Positions 10,734 to 21,775 are shown, numbered from the stretch's first letter. The stretch: DNA of 64,000 bases from Theristus sp. LFF4_11 (GCA_030248135.1 JASANC010003278.1:116567-180566); one strand, 5' to 3'. Notes: generated by a model not told the origin, from the letters alone. A program made the numbers and translations.

Positions 10734-10993
10734 CGCCAGAGAAAGAAGGGGAATTTTGATAGATCCCCTGATATCTTCTTTGATAGAAGAAGAAATTGAA
10801 TTATGTAGGTTATTGCCGAAAAAAATTGATTGCGCGTGTTCCACTCATTGGCTCTCCTCATACTCCTGCGGCTTTATGATGCGGATGCGCGAGCGAGCGC
10901 AACGAGCGGACAGTGCTTTTATGCCTACAAACTTTCGGAAACGATTACATTAGGGTCTGGTTTTTTTCTCATTTTTACCGCAAAATATAGTAT

Positions 10994-13900
10994 CTAGATA
11001 TTTTGCCAAATATGGAAATGACACAAAACGAAACGAACTTCGGAGTGGTTCAACTTATAGGCTCCATAAATGCGGTGTTGCTTGTAGAGATCAATGAGAA
11101 GCCGTAGTGCCAATGACTCGTTTGACTCGACGCGCAGCAAGCGGGCAAAGCGCACAATTTTCCGTCCATCACTGTTGTAATAAACGTATGCTTGTTGCGA
11201 ACAAACGTCAGCTGCTTGCTTGACGCTGTACGTCGCGTCATCTGACAGACTGTTATTTGGGTGCTTGTATAGAATGTAGCAGGTTCGTTTGTGCGTCGGT
11301 TCCAGCATTGTTCTTGTGATGACGTATTTTGAATTTGAAAGCGAGAAATCGTCGCATTCTGCAGTGGAAAGCACAAATTTAAGGCGAAATGGGTTTCTGC
11401 GCTTGAATCGAATGGGCTGCATTCGCGTGTCCAGCGTGCTACACTGGCAATGAGGCACTGCAATAAACAGTGTGTTGCAAAAAAACTAAGTGGACAAAAC
11501 GGCCCGTTCTCGAATGTAAATCAAGATCTTGGCATAAAATCTACTTGAGAAATGTTTGCCATTAATTGTGCTAAAATTTTGTTTCAAATATTCAATTAAA
11601 ATTTTGAAAGTGCCGTTAAAATTAGAACCAATCCAAATTTATTTTCCATAACAAAAATAAGTTCAGCATAATTAATTTCCTTCCCCTTTATAATGATGCA
11701 TCACGGTTTCTGCATTTGTCACAACTGAAAGCGCAGGTAATGCGCGTTGCAATTTTCAGACAAACCGCTACGGCATTTTGAGTCTGGACCGGACATCAAA
11801 TACCGCAGCGGCTGACGCAGCTTCATTTCATCCTGAATTCTTGCGAAATAAAATGAATGAATGAATGAAAATGAATTCATCATTCATGTTAGCGCGCTTC
11901 AGCGTGCGTCAGCGCGCTTCAGAGCGCGCGTCCGTGAATGGGCAAAAAACCCAAAATGCCGCAGCGGCTTACGCAGCTTTACTTAATGGCGCTTCATCAT
12001 TCATGATAGCGCGCGTGCTTGAATGGGCCTAAAGCCATTAAAAATTCAAACGTGACAGACCATCAAATAAAAATGGAAAAACTGCAAAATGTTTTTTTCA
12101 AGATTGCAGTGGGAGGGGGAGGGGAGGTGGTGCCACCCCATGGAAGCAATTAGCATCCGGTGCACCCCTTAGCAAGCAACCGGGGTCCCACTCACACCCC
12201 TAGCACCCCCCTCCCCAAATTGGGCACCACCCTCCCACCGGTAGTTCTAGGTATTATCTTTCTTATTAAACGTGACCCAATATGCGTTTGCACGCACAGA
12301 TAGAGAAAATGTTTCATGGCTGCGCGGCAATTTTAAATGAGCAAAAACTTAACGTATTCTGACGACAGATTCGTGCAAGAAATTGAGAAAAAAACAGTCA
12401 GAATGTTTTCTCACTAAACAAAATTTATTTTAATTCATATTCGAACTACCCTCTGGCGCGAAACATTTTTTATTGTGCGGCTTTTCCACACATCATTCAA
12501 CATTACTAAGCCTCCTTCGTACGAAAAGATAATACCTCCTCCCTTAGCTAAAAATGTCTGTCATTATCATTTTCGGTACTTTAGAACAGCAACCAGGACT
12601 TTCAGTTTTGCTTGATCCCTTTACGTAAAAATTCGTGGTTTAAGTGTGAACCAAACTGAAGGGGCGATTTTTTGAAAGAGAATGACTCCACGTTACGTAT
12701 GTTTTTTGCCAATTCCAAAATGGTTGTTGCAGATTGTTCTATCGCATGCCTGTTTTGCCTTTTACTTACTGTTCCTGCAACGTGCGTGCTCAGCACGAAC
12801 AATATCTTCTTTGGAAGGTCCAAACACGCCGTCGCAGTGGATCGTTAAATTGTGGTTCAAATGCAAAGAGCGGTTGACAACCGGGTCGTAGATTTGAAGG
12901 AATTGCATCGTATAATCTGAAAAGGAATCTGTGTAAGGTAGAGAATGTAAAAATTGATCATTTGGTTGCACTGATGAAGGAACAAGCAGACTAATTATTG
13001 AGGGAATACAGTTTCATTGCTGCATTTGGCCGACCTTGATTGTATTATTGCAATTAGTTGCAATTTATTGATGTTTAATTGATGCAATTTATTGATCCAA
13101 CTCTGCATATTCAAGTTTTAAAACCATCACGAGGTAACACCCTTCAACCTATGTCGAATTGCAACGTTTGCCGCGAAATATACGTGTTACATTACACAAA
13201 AATGGCAACACAGCAACGTTGCTTTGCCTGCATCACTAAATTGCACGAACATCTTCATCTACCTCTGCACTCTTTTTCTTCGTGAACACACACACACCTT
13301 TGCAGCCAATTGTCAACGTCCAGTTCTCCATATCAACTTTCTCATGGTGCCATATGATTCCATTAGAGTCCGGTTTTGTCAATCGGCTTTTGCACGCTGA
13401 AAACAGGTTGGTTGCAAAATCTTGAACATTCATTATTGCATGGCTGATGACAAGATCAGCATACTTGAAGTTCGATTCCTGCGGAACGAGATGTTGTCGA
13501 CAGCATTGCAGTTATCTTTGTAGCAACAGCAAGAAAAGCTGCTTGGAAAGGGTTCAAGATTCAAGTGAGCTCGGCATTCATCTGTGTACGTGCACGAATA
13601 TTGACTGACTTGTTGATGGTTGGGGTCCACTTTGTACTCGTAGCAATGTTGCCGTATAATCTGCAGCGCCAACGTTTTACAATCATCAAAACAAACGCAA
13701 AACACTTGAACTCGAAGTTTCCAGACTGCACAGGGTTGAGTTCGTTGCAGTGCTACCTTAAATGTTGCTGCTGTTTCATTGTATTCGTAATGGGCAACGC
13801 ACGCAGGGTTGCCACTGTCTGTGTCGTTGGTGCACCACTCAACGATGTATGCGGTGTCGTTTTGTAGTTCTTCGAACGATGGCATGTCATTGGCGGAGTA

Positions 13901-16838
13901 TTCACGCTCCTGGAAATCAGATTATCATCGTTCCGTCCGTATATTGCTTCGCAGCAAACCAAGAAACAAACAATGCGGGGGTGCCATGAGGTGCTTGGTC
14001 CTTAAATGAAAGTTTTTCTTGCTGCAACTTTCACTGAAAAACTGAGCGATCTGGTGGTAAATTGTTGAACTACAATCTGTTGATAAACTACAGGGTGTTT
14101 CCGAAGTAGTGGTTAGGTGTTTGACGCGTTATTTCTCGAGTTGTGCTGAACCATATTCAATGAAATTTTACACAGATGTTTAGGAAGGCTTACTTAGATT
14201 TGTGCACAATTTCTGTGAAATTCAGTTACCTGCACATGAATGACAGAGCAAAACACAAAAACATTGATTTCAGCACACAACTGGGGTTCTTGTTTGGCAC
14301 CTGCGCTAAACATTAGTGAGATGTTCTGCTTTGGTGTGTGTGAATGGCTCACTGGACTGCCAGTCGATCCGAGCTGCTGTGTGTGATGACCGGTGGACGA
14401 CGTTGGGTTTTTTACTTTACTTTTGCTTTTACTCAATTAAAACGACGACGACTTTTATTAAAACGACTTTACTTTTATTAAAACGACGACAATAGACGAT
14501 GGAAATAAAGAGGGACAAAATGGCACGAACGGTACATCCTGACTTCATAAAACACGGCACTTTTATAATGTACGAGAACAAATCAAAGAAAAAATAGCTG
14601 AACAAAGATTTAAGAAAAGCGTTGAGCATCTAGGGAAAAAGTAGATGAGCATTGGAAGTCAGGCGCTCTGTCACAAGCAGCTCACCGTAAACCGTTGTGT
14701 GAGAGTGCAGACACGAAGGCTAAAGTAGGACATTACAGTACCCCTACTCCCCCATACGGAGCGCCCTCGCGACGTCACTCTCCCTACGCAGCCGAGTGTC
14801 TGGTGCACTGTCTGACCTGGGCACCTGCTTCCACTCATTTCAAAACTCCTAAATGCTCCAACTCAAACAAACCGAAATTGAATCACTTGAAATTCTAGAG
14901 AAAATTCTAAAAAGTGAACTTCAAAAGCTAAAAGCGAAAAACTAGAACTCAGAAAACAAAGACCAACAACTATCAAGTTCGAAAACCAAAAAACTGAACT
15001 GCCAAACTGAAAAACCTAAAAGCTATCCTGACAAACAAAAACAAAACAAAAACTAAACTGTCACGATGATTAGAGATTGTGATCACGCACTGCAGTCGAA
15101 TTGCGTCAAAAAACCCCAAAGAAAAACCGCCAAAACTAAAATAGAAGAAAAAGCATTAAAACAGTTCACCCTCTCCCCACACTGAAAACGGGGGTAAAAC
15201 AAAACAAATAAAATCAAACAAAACTGTTACAAAACTGTTACAAATCAGCAGAAGACTGGCGCAACCTGCACTCTACGTCGCAGTTTACTGGACACGTCAA
15301 AATCAAAGAACCGTGGCTAACAATAAAACTTCTACTGCGCTTCACTGCGCCACAACCAAACTTCTCCTCGCAGCCTTCTTCAGCAACACCACCACAGCCA
15401 ATCACGTTTTTGATCACGGAGGCCGTCCTCCGTTCGGTTTGAGTCTCGGAGACCGAAATAACTCCGACCAACCAAATCTCCGCTGCGGCGTTTCGGCTTT
15501 CTCGAAAGCTGCCCTTGGCGAAACCCGGCCGTGCCATAGATCGACGCCGTCTCAGCTCGCATGCCGCCACAACTCCAGCCACCGCGTCTCCGTTCCATGC
15601 GACGTTCTGCCAGCCACTGGTGCGCCCGCCACTCCGCTGATCTGCCTCGGCGACACTCGGCGACACGTGAAGACGCGCAGCACGCCACCGCCTCTCGTCG
15701 ACGCTGACCCTCCATGGCCTTCCTGCACTGACCCTCCATGGTCTCGGTGCACGCGACGTCGCCATCCAGCATTATCTCGGCGGGACCTCCACTGAGATGT
15801 TCTGCTTTGGTGTGTGTGAATGGCTCACTGGACTGCCAGTCGATCCGAGCTGCTGTGTGTGATGACCGGTGGATGACGTTGGGTTTTTTACTTTACTTTT
15901 ACTTTTACTCAATTAAAACGACGACGACTTTTATTAAAACGACTTTACTTTTATTAAAACGACGACAATAGACGATGGAAATAAAGAGGGACAAAATGGC
16001 ACGAACGGCACATCCTGACTTCATAAAACACGGCACTTTTATAATGTACGAGAACAAATCAAAGAAAAAATAGCTGAACAAAAATTTAAGAAAAGCGTTG
16101 AGCATCTAGGAAAAAAGTAGATGAGCATTGGAAGTCAGGCGCTCTGTCACAAGCAGCTCACCGTAAACCCGGCTTTGTGTGAGAGTGCAGACACGAAGGC
16201 TAAAGTAGGACATTACATTAGCTTGTTGCAGCCGAATCGTTGCATGCATGAATACGAAATGTTTTTAATCCGATTTTTGTTTGTTTTTTATATTTACGGC
16301 TTTTGGAACGTGCTAGACCTGCGTATATGCGCGAGAAGGCGGTTTTAGCCGTGACGGATAGGTGCAAGCGACGCATTGAGGCTCATTGGACACTTTGAGA
16401 AATTTGATAGAGTTGACTGTTGTCGTTGTTGTTAATGTTTGCTATTATTGCCACACACATTTTGAAGTGTTCTCTTGAATGTTTGCATTGAGTGTTGTTT
16501 TTTGTTGTCCGGTGGTATCGTGTGATCTGTTTTTTTCTGGTCCATTTTTGAAACGTTTTGTGTTTTGCTCTGTCATTCGTATGCAGGTGAATCGTGAATA
16601 AATTGATCTAAAATTTTGCACACGTCGCGTCAAACACCTACCCACTACTTCTAAAACACCCTGTACATTTGACGGAGACACTTATCTCATTGTTATTGAC
16701 ACAATACAATCCCGTCACAAACGGTGGATCACGCGAATATTTTTCATATTTGAACTTCTTGTCGGCAAACGCACGTGAACTCAAGCTTGCACCCAGCAAG
16801 CAAGTTGAAAGCGCAGTAATGAAGCGCAAGCCGCTCAT
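10994..16838 (-). CDS. Secreted cysteine-rich (Ly-6/uPAR-like) protein
   Basis: Five minus-strand exons. The first (from 16838 to about 16690, donor unresolved) encodes a clear signal peptide: MSGLRF, a hydrophobic core, then a cut near SSRAFA. The others are 13909-13465, 13396-13298, 12916-12770 and 11457-10994 (TAG). The last three junctions are all phase 1 and join without a stop, each with good GT and TTTTCAG-like sites. The product is about 435 residues. The second exon ends in SCCCYKDNCN, the C-terminal signature of Ly-6/uPAR three-finger domains; the third carries WTLTIGC. No transmembrane helix was seen. The last exon (154 codons) matches no family I know. The ATG lies 5 bases after a TTTATTCAG acceptor, which would suit a spliced-leader site. 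Intron 1 is filled by the mariner-like element and its nested TRIM; intron 4 by three repeats. Function unknown; secretion is inferred. Confidence 0.7.
11640..12050. repeat. GC-rich hairpin repeat, copy 1
   Basis: It contains CCGCAGCGGCTGACGCAGCTTCAT next to a GGACATCAAA word, then arrays of GCGCGCTTCAGCGTGCGTCA alternating with CATTCATG/TGAATGG. The same order occurs at 21460-21775 and inversely at 19927-20340. It lies in the last intron of the cysteine-rich gene. Confidence 0.75.
12114..12246. repeat. G/C-tract repeat shared with 17416-17560
   Basis: Matching order of words in both copies: GGTACCACC/GGTGCCACC, AGCATCCGGTGCACC, GCGACCGGGG/GCAACCGGGG, CACTCACACC. No ends were resolved and it is not coding. 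Confidence 0.6.
12249..12537. mobile_element. 289-bp MITE, AGGTATTATCTTT ends
   Basis: Perfect 13-bp inverted ends AGGTATTATCTTT / AAAGATAATACCT. A second, slightly trimmed copy in opposite orientation is at 33776-34058 within the first Helentron-like repeat, and a fragment lies at 1606-1850. No clear target duplication. Confidence 0.75.
14317..14737 (-). repeat. 3' LTR of the TRIM element
   Basis: On the minus strand it reads TGTAATGTCC...CATCTCA. It differs from the partner at 15793-16217 by a handful of substitutions and small indels, for example near 14690. TTAG lies on its outer side. Confidence 0.85.
14738..14753 (-). promoter_or_regulatory. Polypurine tract of the TRIM
   Basis: The minus strand reads GGGGGAGTAGGGGTAC directly before the 3' LTR. 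The purine richness and position fit a plus-strand primer site; the final TAC is not purine, so this is a probable rather than perfect match. Confidence 0.6.
15774..15791 (-). promoter_or_regulatory. Primer-binding site, tRNA-Gln-like
   Basis: The plus strand reads ATCTCGGCGGGACCTCCA, one base from the LTR edge at 15793. This has the layout of a tRNA 3' end: T-loop end AT, T-stem CTCGG, seven acceptor bases, discriminator T, CCA. Metazoan tRNA-Gln genes end in a CTCGGTGG(A)ACCT-like string, so glutamine tRNA is the best candidate by recall. The minus strand of the element would be its complement. Confidence 0.75.
15793..16217 (-). repeat. 5' LTR of the TRIM element
   Basis: 425-bp partner of 14317-14737, next to the primer-binding site. 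The TTAG duplication follows at 16218-16221. Confidence 0.85.
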
Positions 16839-16859
16839 CTTGGCTGAATAAAGAAAGTA

Positions 16860-17415
16860 TAAAAACTGATGTCGCTGGATTCGTACTAAAAGAGACAATA
16901 TCATGATGGTATGCATTATGCAATGGTAGGATTCTTGGTATGACTTTTGTTTCAGTGAACCGTTACAAAAACACCATTCTATTCAAGTGCCAAACATTTG
17001 ATACTGCCAACTCCTCCTCAGCACAACAAACTACGGTTGTTTATACAACTAAAAAATCACACTGTTATTTTTGTACATAAAAAGACGCCCGCTAAAAACA
17101 GTAAGAATCGGTACCGAAGATGAGGGGGTAAGGTGTAGGTCCCGTGACACCGCCCTCCAAAACCGTGACTCCCCTATAGGTACTCCAACCCCCTTCACGA
17201 ATCGGCATCTATCCCTGGGTGCCCCCTTGCCAAAATGCTCCCATAATCACAAATTTTTGTTCAAAAATCACTAATTTTACTTTAAAAAACATGATTTTTT
17301 GCTTCTCAGGTGTAGAATATGCTCTAAATAAAATGTTATTTAGTCTTACAAACCACTATTTTAGTTTTTTTGCAATCTGTGGCATTTTTCATTAGAAAAT
17401 TTGCAATAAAATATT
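16860..17415. other. No gene recognised
   Basis: This is upstream of the cysteine-rich gene start. AT-rich with a CCCC-containing patch at 17115-17240 (GGTACCG..., CCGTGACACCGCCC) that looks like part of a dispersed G/C-tract repeat. A promoter was not recognisable. Confidence 0.4.
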
Positions 17416-17560
17416 GCAGGGAGTAGGGGTACCACCTCCCCTAGAACCGATTAACATCTGGTGCACCTACTAGTAGGCGACCGGGGGGGCACTCACACCA
17501 CCCTCCAAAAAAATTTTTGCATCCCTCCCTACGGGTAGGTAGGTACCCCCTACCTAAATT
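17416..17560. repeat. G/C-tract repeat, second copy
   Basis: Pairs with 12114-12246 (same order: CACCTCCCC, ATCTGGTGCACC, GCGACCGGGG, CACTCACACCACCC). Confidence 0.6.
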
Positions 17561-17581
17561 GACTGTCATATCAGGTACTGG

Positions 17582-17645
17582 TACGAATTGGAGCCCTAAC
17601 CTGCAGTCGAAAATGTGCCGCAAAAAATCGTCGCAAAACAAACTG
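17582..17645 (-). repeat. Duplicated 62-bp segment resembling an exon end
   Basis: Nearly identical to 18733-18796. On the minus strand the shared segment is open in one frame (SLFCDDFLRHIFDC) and ends CAG followed by GTTAGG, a possible donor, in both copies. The flanks differ: the second copy is fused to another repeat (18797-18860, matching 18430-18494). It could be a duplicated exon or a short dispersed repeat; no family recognised. Confidence 0.4.
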
Positions 17646-17699
17646 TCAGGTCCACACCTGGCACCGACTTCTTTCCTCAACACGAGATGCTAAACTATT

Positions 17700-18860
17700 C
17701 TATTCATTTTGCCATACACACCGGTTGTAACAGTTAAACGTTTCTTTTCTTATTGGTTTACCATAATTTCGTGCATTTAACCTTGGTTCTTGCAATAGAT
17801 TCTTTGTATTTCTGCGTCCGACAACACAATAAACGAAGAAACCAATTCAATTGGACTCGTCGTTGTGGTTAGGAGCAAAGGTACCGTGTGGTCGCCCCAC
17901 ATCAAAGGCGACTACGCGATCCGTCCAGGACTGCGCCTGACGTAGAGGCGCCTGGGCTACCTGGGCGACAACTCACCCGCCTGCGCCAACAGCGACAGGG
18001 CTGAACTGTGCCGACCTCGTTTAAATCTGTAACCCGTAAGTTACCTGCAACAGTCTTTTGTTTTATTGTTTCCTTTTGTTTATTTCAGTAATACCAGGAG
18101 TTGAGAGAAACCAGACGAGATGCCATAACGCATGTGTGACGCTAACAACTGCGATTTCAATAACCAGTTCTGTGATTCATGCTAATAAGAAATCCACGTT
18201 GATGAGGCGTCCAGAAAGTCAGAAGCCCAGGAATAATGGGACAGGAAGTCCTCACTCTGTGACCAGTGCCAGTGAGGCGACGCCGCTGACAGCTGGCGGC
18301 CTAGGCCGCGCTGCATCTGGCGTGAGGCACACCCTTCGAGTGACTACTCAAGGGTTTGGCTCCGTATATACCAGGACTGCGGACCACCTGAAGAGTGGGT
18401 GTCGGAGGGTGGATCCACAAAACACTCTTTCAAACAAGCCTTATTGAAACTTGCGTTCAACAAGTCGATTATTCTTTGTGACCGAGCAGTGCAACAGATT
18501 GTGTTTTCAATTTCAGCAGTAATTATAATAATAAAACGTTTATAAAACAGAGACCACAAACTGTTTACTACTGTTTACTGTTTGTGTTCACTTGGTTATG
18601 AAAACATTTTCTTCAGCTGCCACATTTTAAAAATTCCCCCCGCAATTCGCTGGGCGGTACGGTGCTTTCATGTGGCTGCTGCTGACGATGCTGCTGCGCT
18701 GGTGCTAGTTCGCATGCAGCTCAAAAGACAAGACGAATTGGAGCCCTAACCTGCAGTCGAAAATGTGCCGCAAAAAATCGTCGCAAAACAAACTCTTTCA
18801 AAAGCCTTATTAAAATTTTTGCGCTCAACAAGTCGATTATTCTGTGTGACCGAGCAGTGT
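17700..18860. repeat. Mosaic of short duplicated segments
   Basis: 18430-18494 and 18797-18860 are direct copies (AACAAGTCGATTATTCT...GACCGAGCAGTG). 18733-18796 copies 17582-17645. A GC-rich patch at 17870-18010 is unlike its surroundings. No gene structure could be assembled. Confidence 0.5.
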
Positions 18861-19926
18861 CTTATGTGGTACGGAATAGTCGAGTAAACATGGCAGCTTT
18901 TTTCAGGGTGCAAGGAGCACGCGAAATTTGAATTAAAGAAAAAAAGACGTCCAGAAACCCAACTGTGTGTCACCTTTTGCGTGTTTTTTTAAACTAATTG
19001 ATTCTTTGTGCTTATTCTGTTCATTCTTTCTCCCTGACGCACACGATTGGGAATTATTTTTGCTTTCTTATACGAACGAACGATGAACGAACGATGATGG
19101 ACGCAATGGTGAAACTGACTCTAATGATTTCTTATACTCATAACGCTATAACTGCAATTGTGATTCCTTGTTCTCTATCGTATCTGCCACTCTTTTGTAA
19201 TGGTTCTAACTAATCTCTATACTTTCTACACTCTTTTCACAACTGCTCCCTGCCACTCACTCCCTCCATTATCTAGGTTCCAAAACCTATATAAAGGCGA
19301 GAGTTGGTGGCCGAGATCAGCTCTATACCCAAAACTCTGCTCTTTGATACAGTCCAATATTATACTGTCATTTCAAAATGTGAATCCTATATCGTGTCTT
19401 TGCCTTGTATTTGTGTGTGTCTCTGTGTATTTTATGAGGCAATACGAGGCAATAATAATAATAATAATAATAATAAATTGTGTGTGCTCCGATCTTCGTC
19501 TTCGCTGGAATTTGTAATTCGACGATAACGAAAATCACTTTGTAACACGTCCAAACGGAGTTGTCGTTAATTGAGCGAAGCTGGGACTCGCCTAACCGGC
19601 TTGTACAGGCTGAGATCAATTAGTGCCAACTAACTTTGGACGTATCGCGAGAGACAGTGCCTACTCTCGATCATTCAACTCTGCCCTGTCCGACACAAAT
19701 GAGCACGTCTCAAAGGACACCCGGCACCCAACGTGCCCAAGACCGAAAGGTTGAGGGTGCAGTAGCCAACCCGGTAAAAGGCACGCCGGAGGGAGCTACA
19801 CATGTCTTCGGTACTGTTTGCGACTAGTACCGTGGGCCCAAAAAAATTTCGAGGGGGGGTATGGTACCGTGGGGGGGGGGGGGGGTGCCGACCAAAAAGT
19901 GAGGGGGGGAAATCCAACCTATAGCG
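18861..19926. other. No gene; contains an (ATA)n microsatellite
   Basis: The only clear structure is (AAT)n at about 19450-19476, followed by unrecognised sequence and then a run of 11 or more G at about 19870. The trinucleotide tail after a T-rich stretch could be the 3' end of a LINE, but no coding remnant supports that. Confidence 0.4.
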
Positions 19927-20340
19927 CCATTCATGGAGGTTGAAGCGCGCTGAAGCGCGCTGAAGCGCTTCACTTTGCTACACATTCACGAAGCAAAAAA
20001 ACAGCGCGCTTCAGCGTGCGTCAGCGCGCTTCAGTTTTGGAGCACATGCGCATTCACGGACGCGCGCGCTGAAGCGCGCTGAAGCGCGCTGACCAGCTTC
20101 ATCGTGAATGAAGAAATGAAGCTGCGTCAGCCGCTGCGGCCTTTTAGGTTTTTTGCCCATTCACGAACGCGCGCGCTGAAGCGCGCTGACGCGCGCTGAA
20201 GTGCGCTATCATGAATGATGAAATGAAGCTGCGTCAGCCGCTGCGGCATTTGATGTCCGGGCATCAAATTTGTGTGTGCAAAATCGCTGATTGTTGCTGT
20301 CAGTGACAATCTTTCACAAATGTTGCAAGACTTTTTTGTT
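19927..20340. repeat. GC-rich hairpin repeat, copy 2 (inverse)
   Basis: Arrays of GCGCGCTGAAGCGCGCTGA broken by CATTCACGAA, then GAAGCTGCGTCAGCCGCTGC and GATGTCCGGGCATCAAA. It is the inverse arrangement of 11640-12050 and 21460-21775. Many nested hairpins are possible. Confidence 0.75.
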
Positions 20341-20482
20341 AAATCATTTAGTACTTTTCTGACAGATTCTTAACAGTATTGTATAGCGTAATTAGTCTCA
20401 AAATAAGTGTGACAGTGAGAATACGAATACTCAACAAAGCAGAAAAGTAGTGCAAGAAATTTATGTGAAATTTATGTGAACT

Positions 20483-20993
20483 GTACCCGTGCGACGGTGT
20501 GGGGTACTGATTTGCGCAGCCCTTAAAACCGGTGTGCAGCCCGCAAGAACAAGCTTTGCTAGCTTTGCTTCATTACACCGGCTGCCTTGCAAACTGCAAA
20601 AAGGGCCAAATTCATTCAGAAGGCTTTTTTGTACTGTTTTTATGGTTTCACACCAGAAGTTTTCTGATCTTAGGCGCATATTTATTGAAAAATTGTGAAA
20701 TGGACTTTCGAAGTGAAGAAAAACTTTGAAAGCTACACCGCAAAATACAGTTTTTATGAACAATTTTGTACGATTTCTGCATTTTGACTGAACATTCTAG
20801 GATGCAGTTTGCTTGCACGTTGCTTGCAAATGGTGCATAGTCCTCAAAATGGTGCACAGCCCTCAAAGTGGTGCACAGCCCTCAAAGTGGTGCACAGCCC
20901 TGAAACCGGTGTCGAAACAGTGCCGCCGCATAAATTTCTTGCGGCCTGCACACCGGTTTTGAGGGATGCGCACATCGGTACCCCACACCGTGA
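20483..20993. mobile_element. Inverted-repeat element, GCGACGGTGTGGGGTACC ends
   Basis: The left end reads CCCGTGCGACGGTGTGGGGT, then CGCAGCCCTTAAAACCGGTG and GCAGCCCGCAAGAA. The right end is the diverged inverse (TTCTTGCGGCCTGCACACCG...CGGTACCCCACACCG). Inside, GTGCACAGCCCTCAAA is repeated at least three times (20830-20900). A shorter relative is at 49852-49965 in the first POLR3A intron. Confidence 0.7.
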
Positions 20994-21459
20994 TGTGAAG
21001 TAATTGTTTTCTTCAACTGCGGTTTGGCGTGAAACCTTTTTCCTTTTTTAGCGTTGCCACGGTGTAGAGCATTGAAAAAAAAGTTTCATCAACGGCAGCA
21101 CATGATTAGTGAATGTTACACAAATCAAAAGATCAAAACATTCACTGAAACGGCAAAAACAACGAATCGAAGCGGTATATAGTGTGTACTAAACAGCACG
21201 TACGGAGGGAGACAACACAGACAACAGCACAAAACGATAAAACTGAACGACATTTAATGATGATGAACAAAAACCTAGAGAGCGTCCCGCCTGTCAACTA
21301 CTATAGTGCAGTGGTAACATGTTGTGCCTGTCAGCACAGAGGCCAAAGCTCGAAACCCGTCTTAGCCCAGTTGTTTTTATCGTTTTTATCTGTTGGTTTC
21401 TTTCACAAACGCAGCACAATAAAACTTACTGTATTCCTCAATTAATTTAATTTTACCAC

Positions 21460-21775
21460 AATTAAATTCATTCCCTTTTTGGTCTGCATCTATCACAATT
21501 GAAAGCGCAGAAATTATGCAAATACGTTTCATTTTTCAGACAAGCCGCTGCGGCATTTGGGGTCCGGACATCAAAAGCCGCAGCGGCTGACGCAGCTTCA
21601 TTTTTTCATTCATGATGAAGCGCGTCAGTGCGCTTCAGCGCGCGCGTTCGTGAATGGATAAAATTCCCAAAACAAAGCAGGGCTTCACTTCACGTCGCTT
21701 CATCAATCATGATGAAGCTGGTCAGCGCGCGTCAGCGCGCTTCAGCGCGCGCTTGCATGAATGGGCCGTATGGTA
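21460..21775. repeat. GC-rich hairpin repeat, copy 3
   Basis: Same order as 11640-12050: CTGCATCTATCACAATTGAA, CAGACAAGCCGCTGCGGCAT, GGTCCGGACATCAAAAGCCG, then CATTCATGATGAAGCGCGTCAG and GCGCGC arrays. Confidence 0.75.

Larger units (their letters stand above)
14317..16217 (-). mobile_element. Complete TRIM-type non-autonomous LTR element
   Basis: Two direct repeats of 421 and 425 bp (14317-14737 and 15793-16217), nearly identical, with TG...CA ends and a 4-bp duplication TTAG (14313-14316 and 16218-16221). The internal 1055 bp has no gag or pol. A primer-binding site next to the right-hand LTR and a purine tract next to the left-hand one set the orientation: it is transcribed on the minus strand. 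Open frames exist internally on both strands but match nothing. Similar LTRs and intact duplication suggest a fairly recent insertion, mobilised in trans. Confidence 0.88.
14091..16663. mobile_element. Tc1/mariner-ended element hosting a TRIM
   Basis: It starts CAGGGTGTTTCCGAAGTAGT and ends with the inverse ...ACTACTTCTAAAACACCCTG, with TA on both sides (14089-14090 and 16664-16665). About 45 bp of inverted end are recognisable, including GGTGTTTGACGCG. Without the nested LTR element (14317-16217 and one TTAG) it is about 670 bp and non-coding. It lies in intron 1 of the cysteine-rich gene, close downstream of the signal-peptide exon. Confidence 0.85.

Noticed and set aside
14695..14898. A plus-strand gene starting in the TRIM LTR
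   Set aside because: The frame starts in the LTR and matches nothing; the element is oriented on the opposite strand.
15238..15795. Overlapping open frames of 130-175 codons in the TRIM
   Set aside because: GC-rich non-coding internal DNA of a non-autonomous element; both strands are open and no gag or pol motif is present.
18058..18447. A 129-codon plus-strand gene, or a MAM-domain start (CDFNNQFC)
   Set aside because: The MAM-like frame stops after a few residues and the long frame has no recognisable domain; the area is a mosaic of short repeats.
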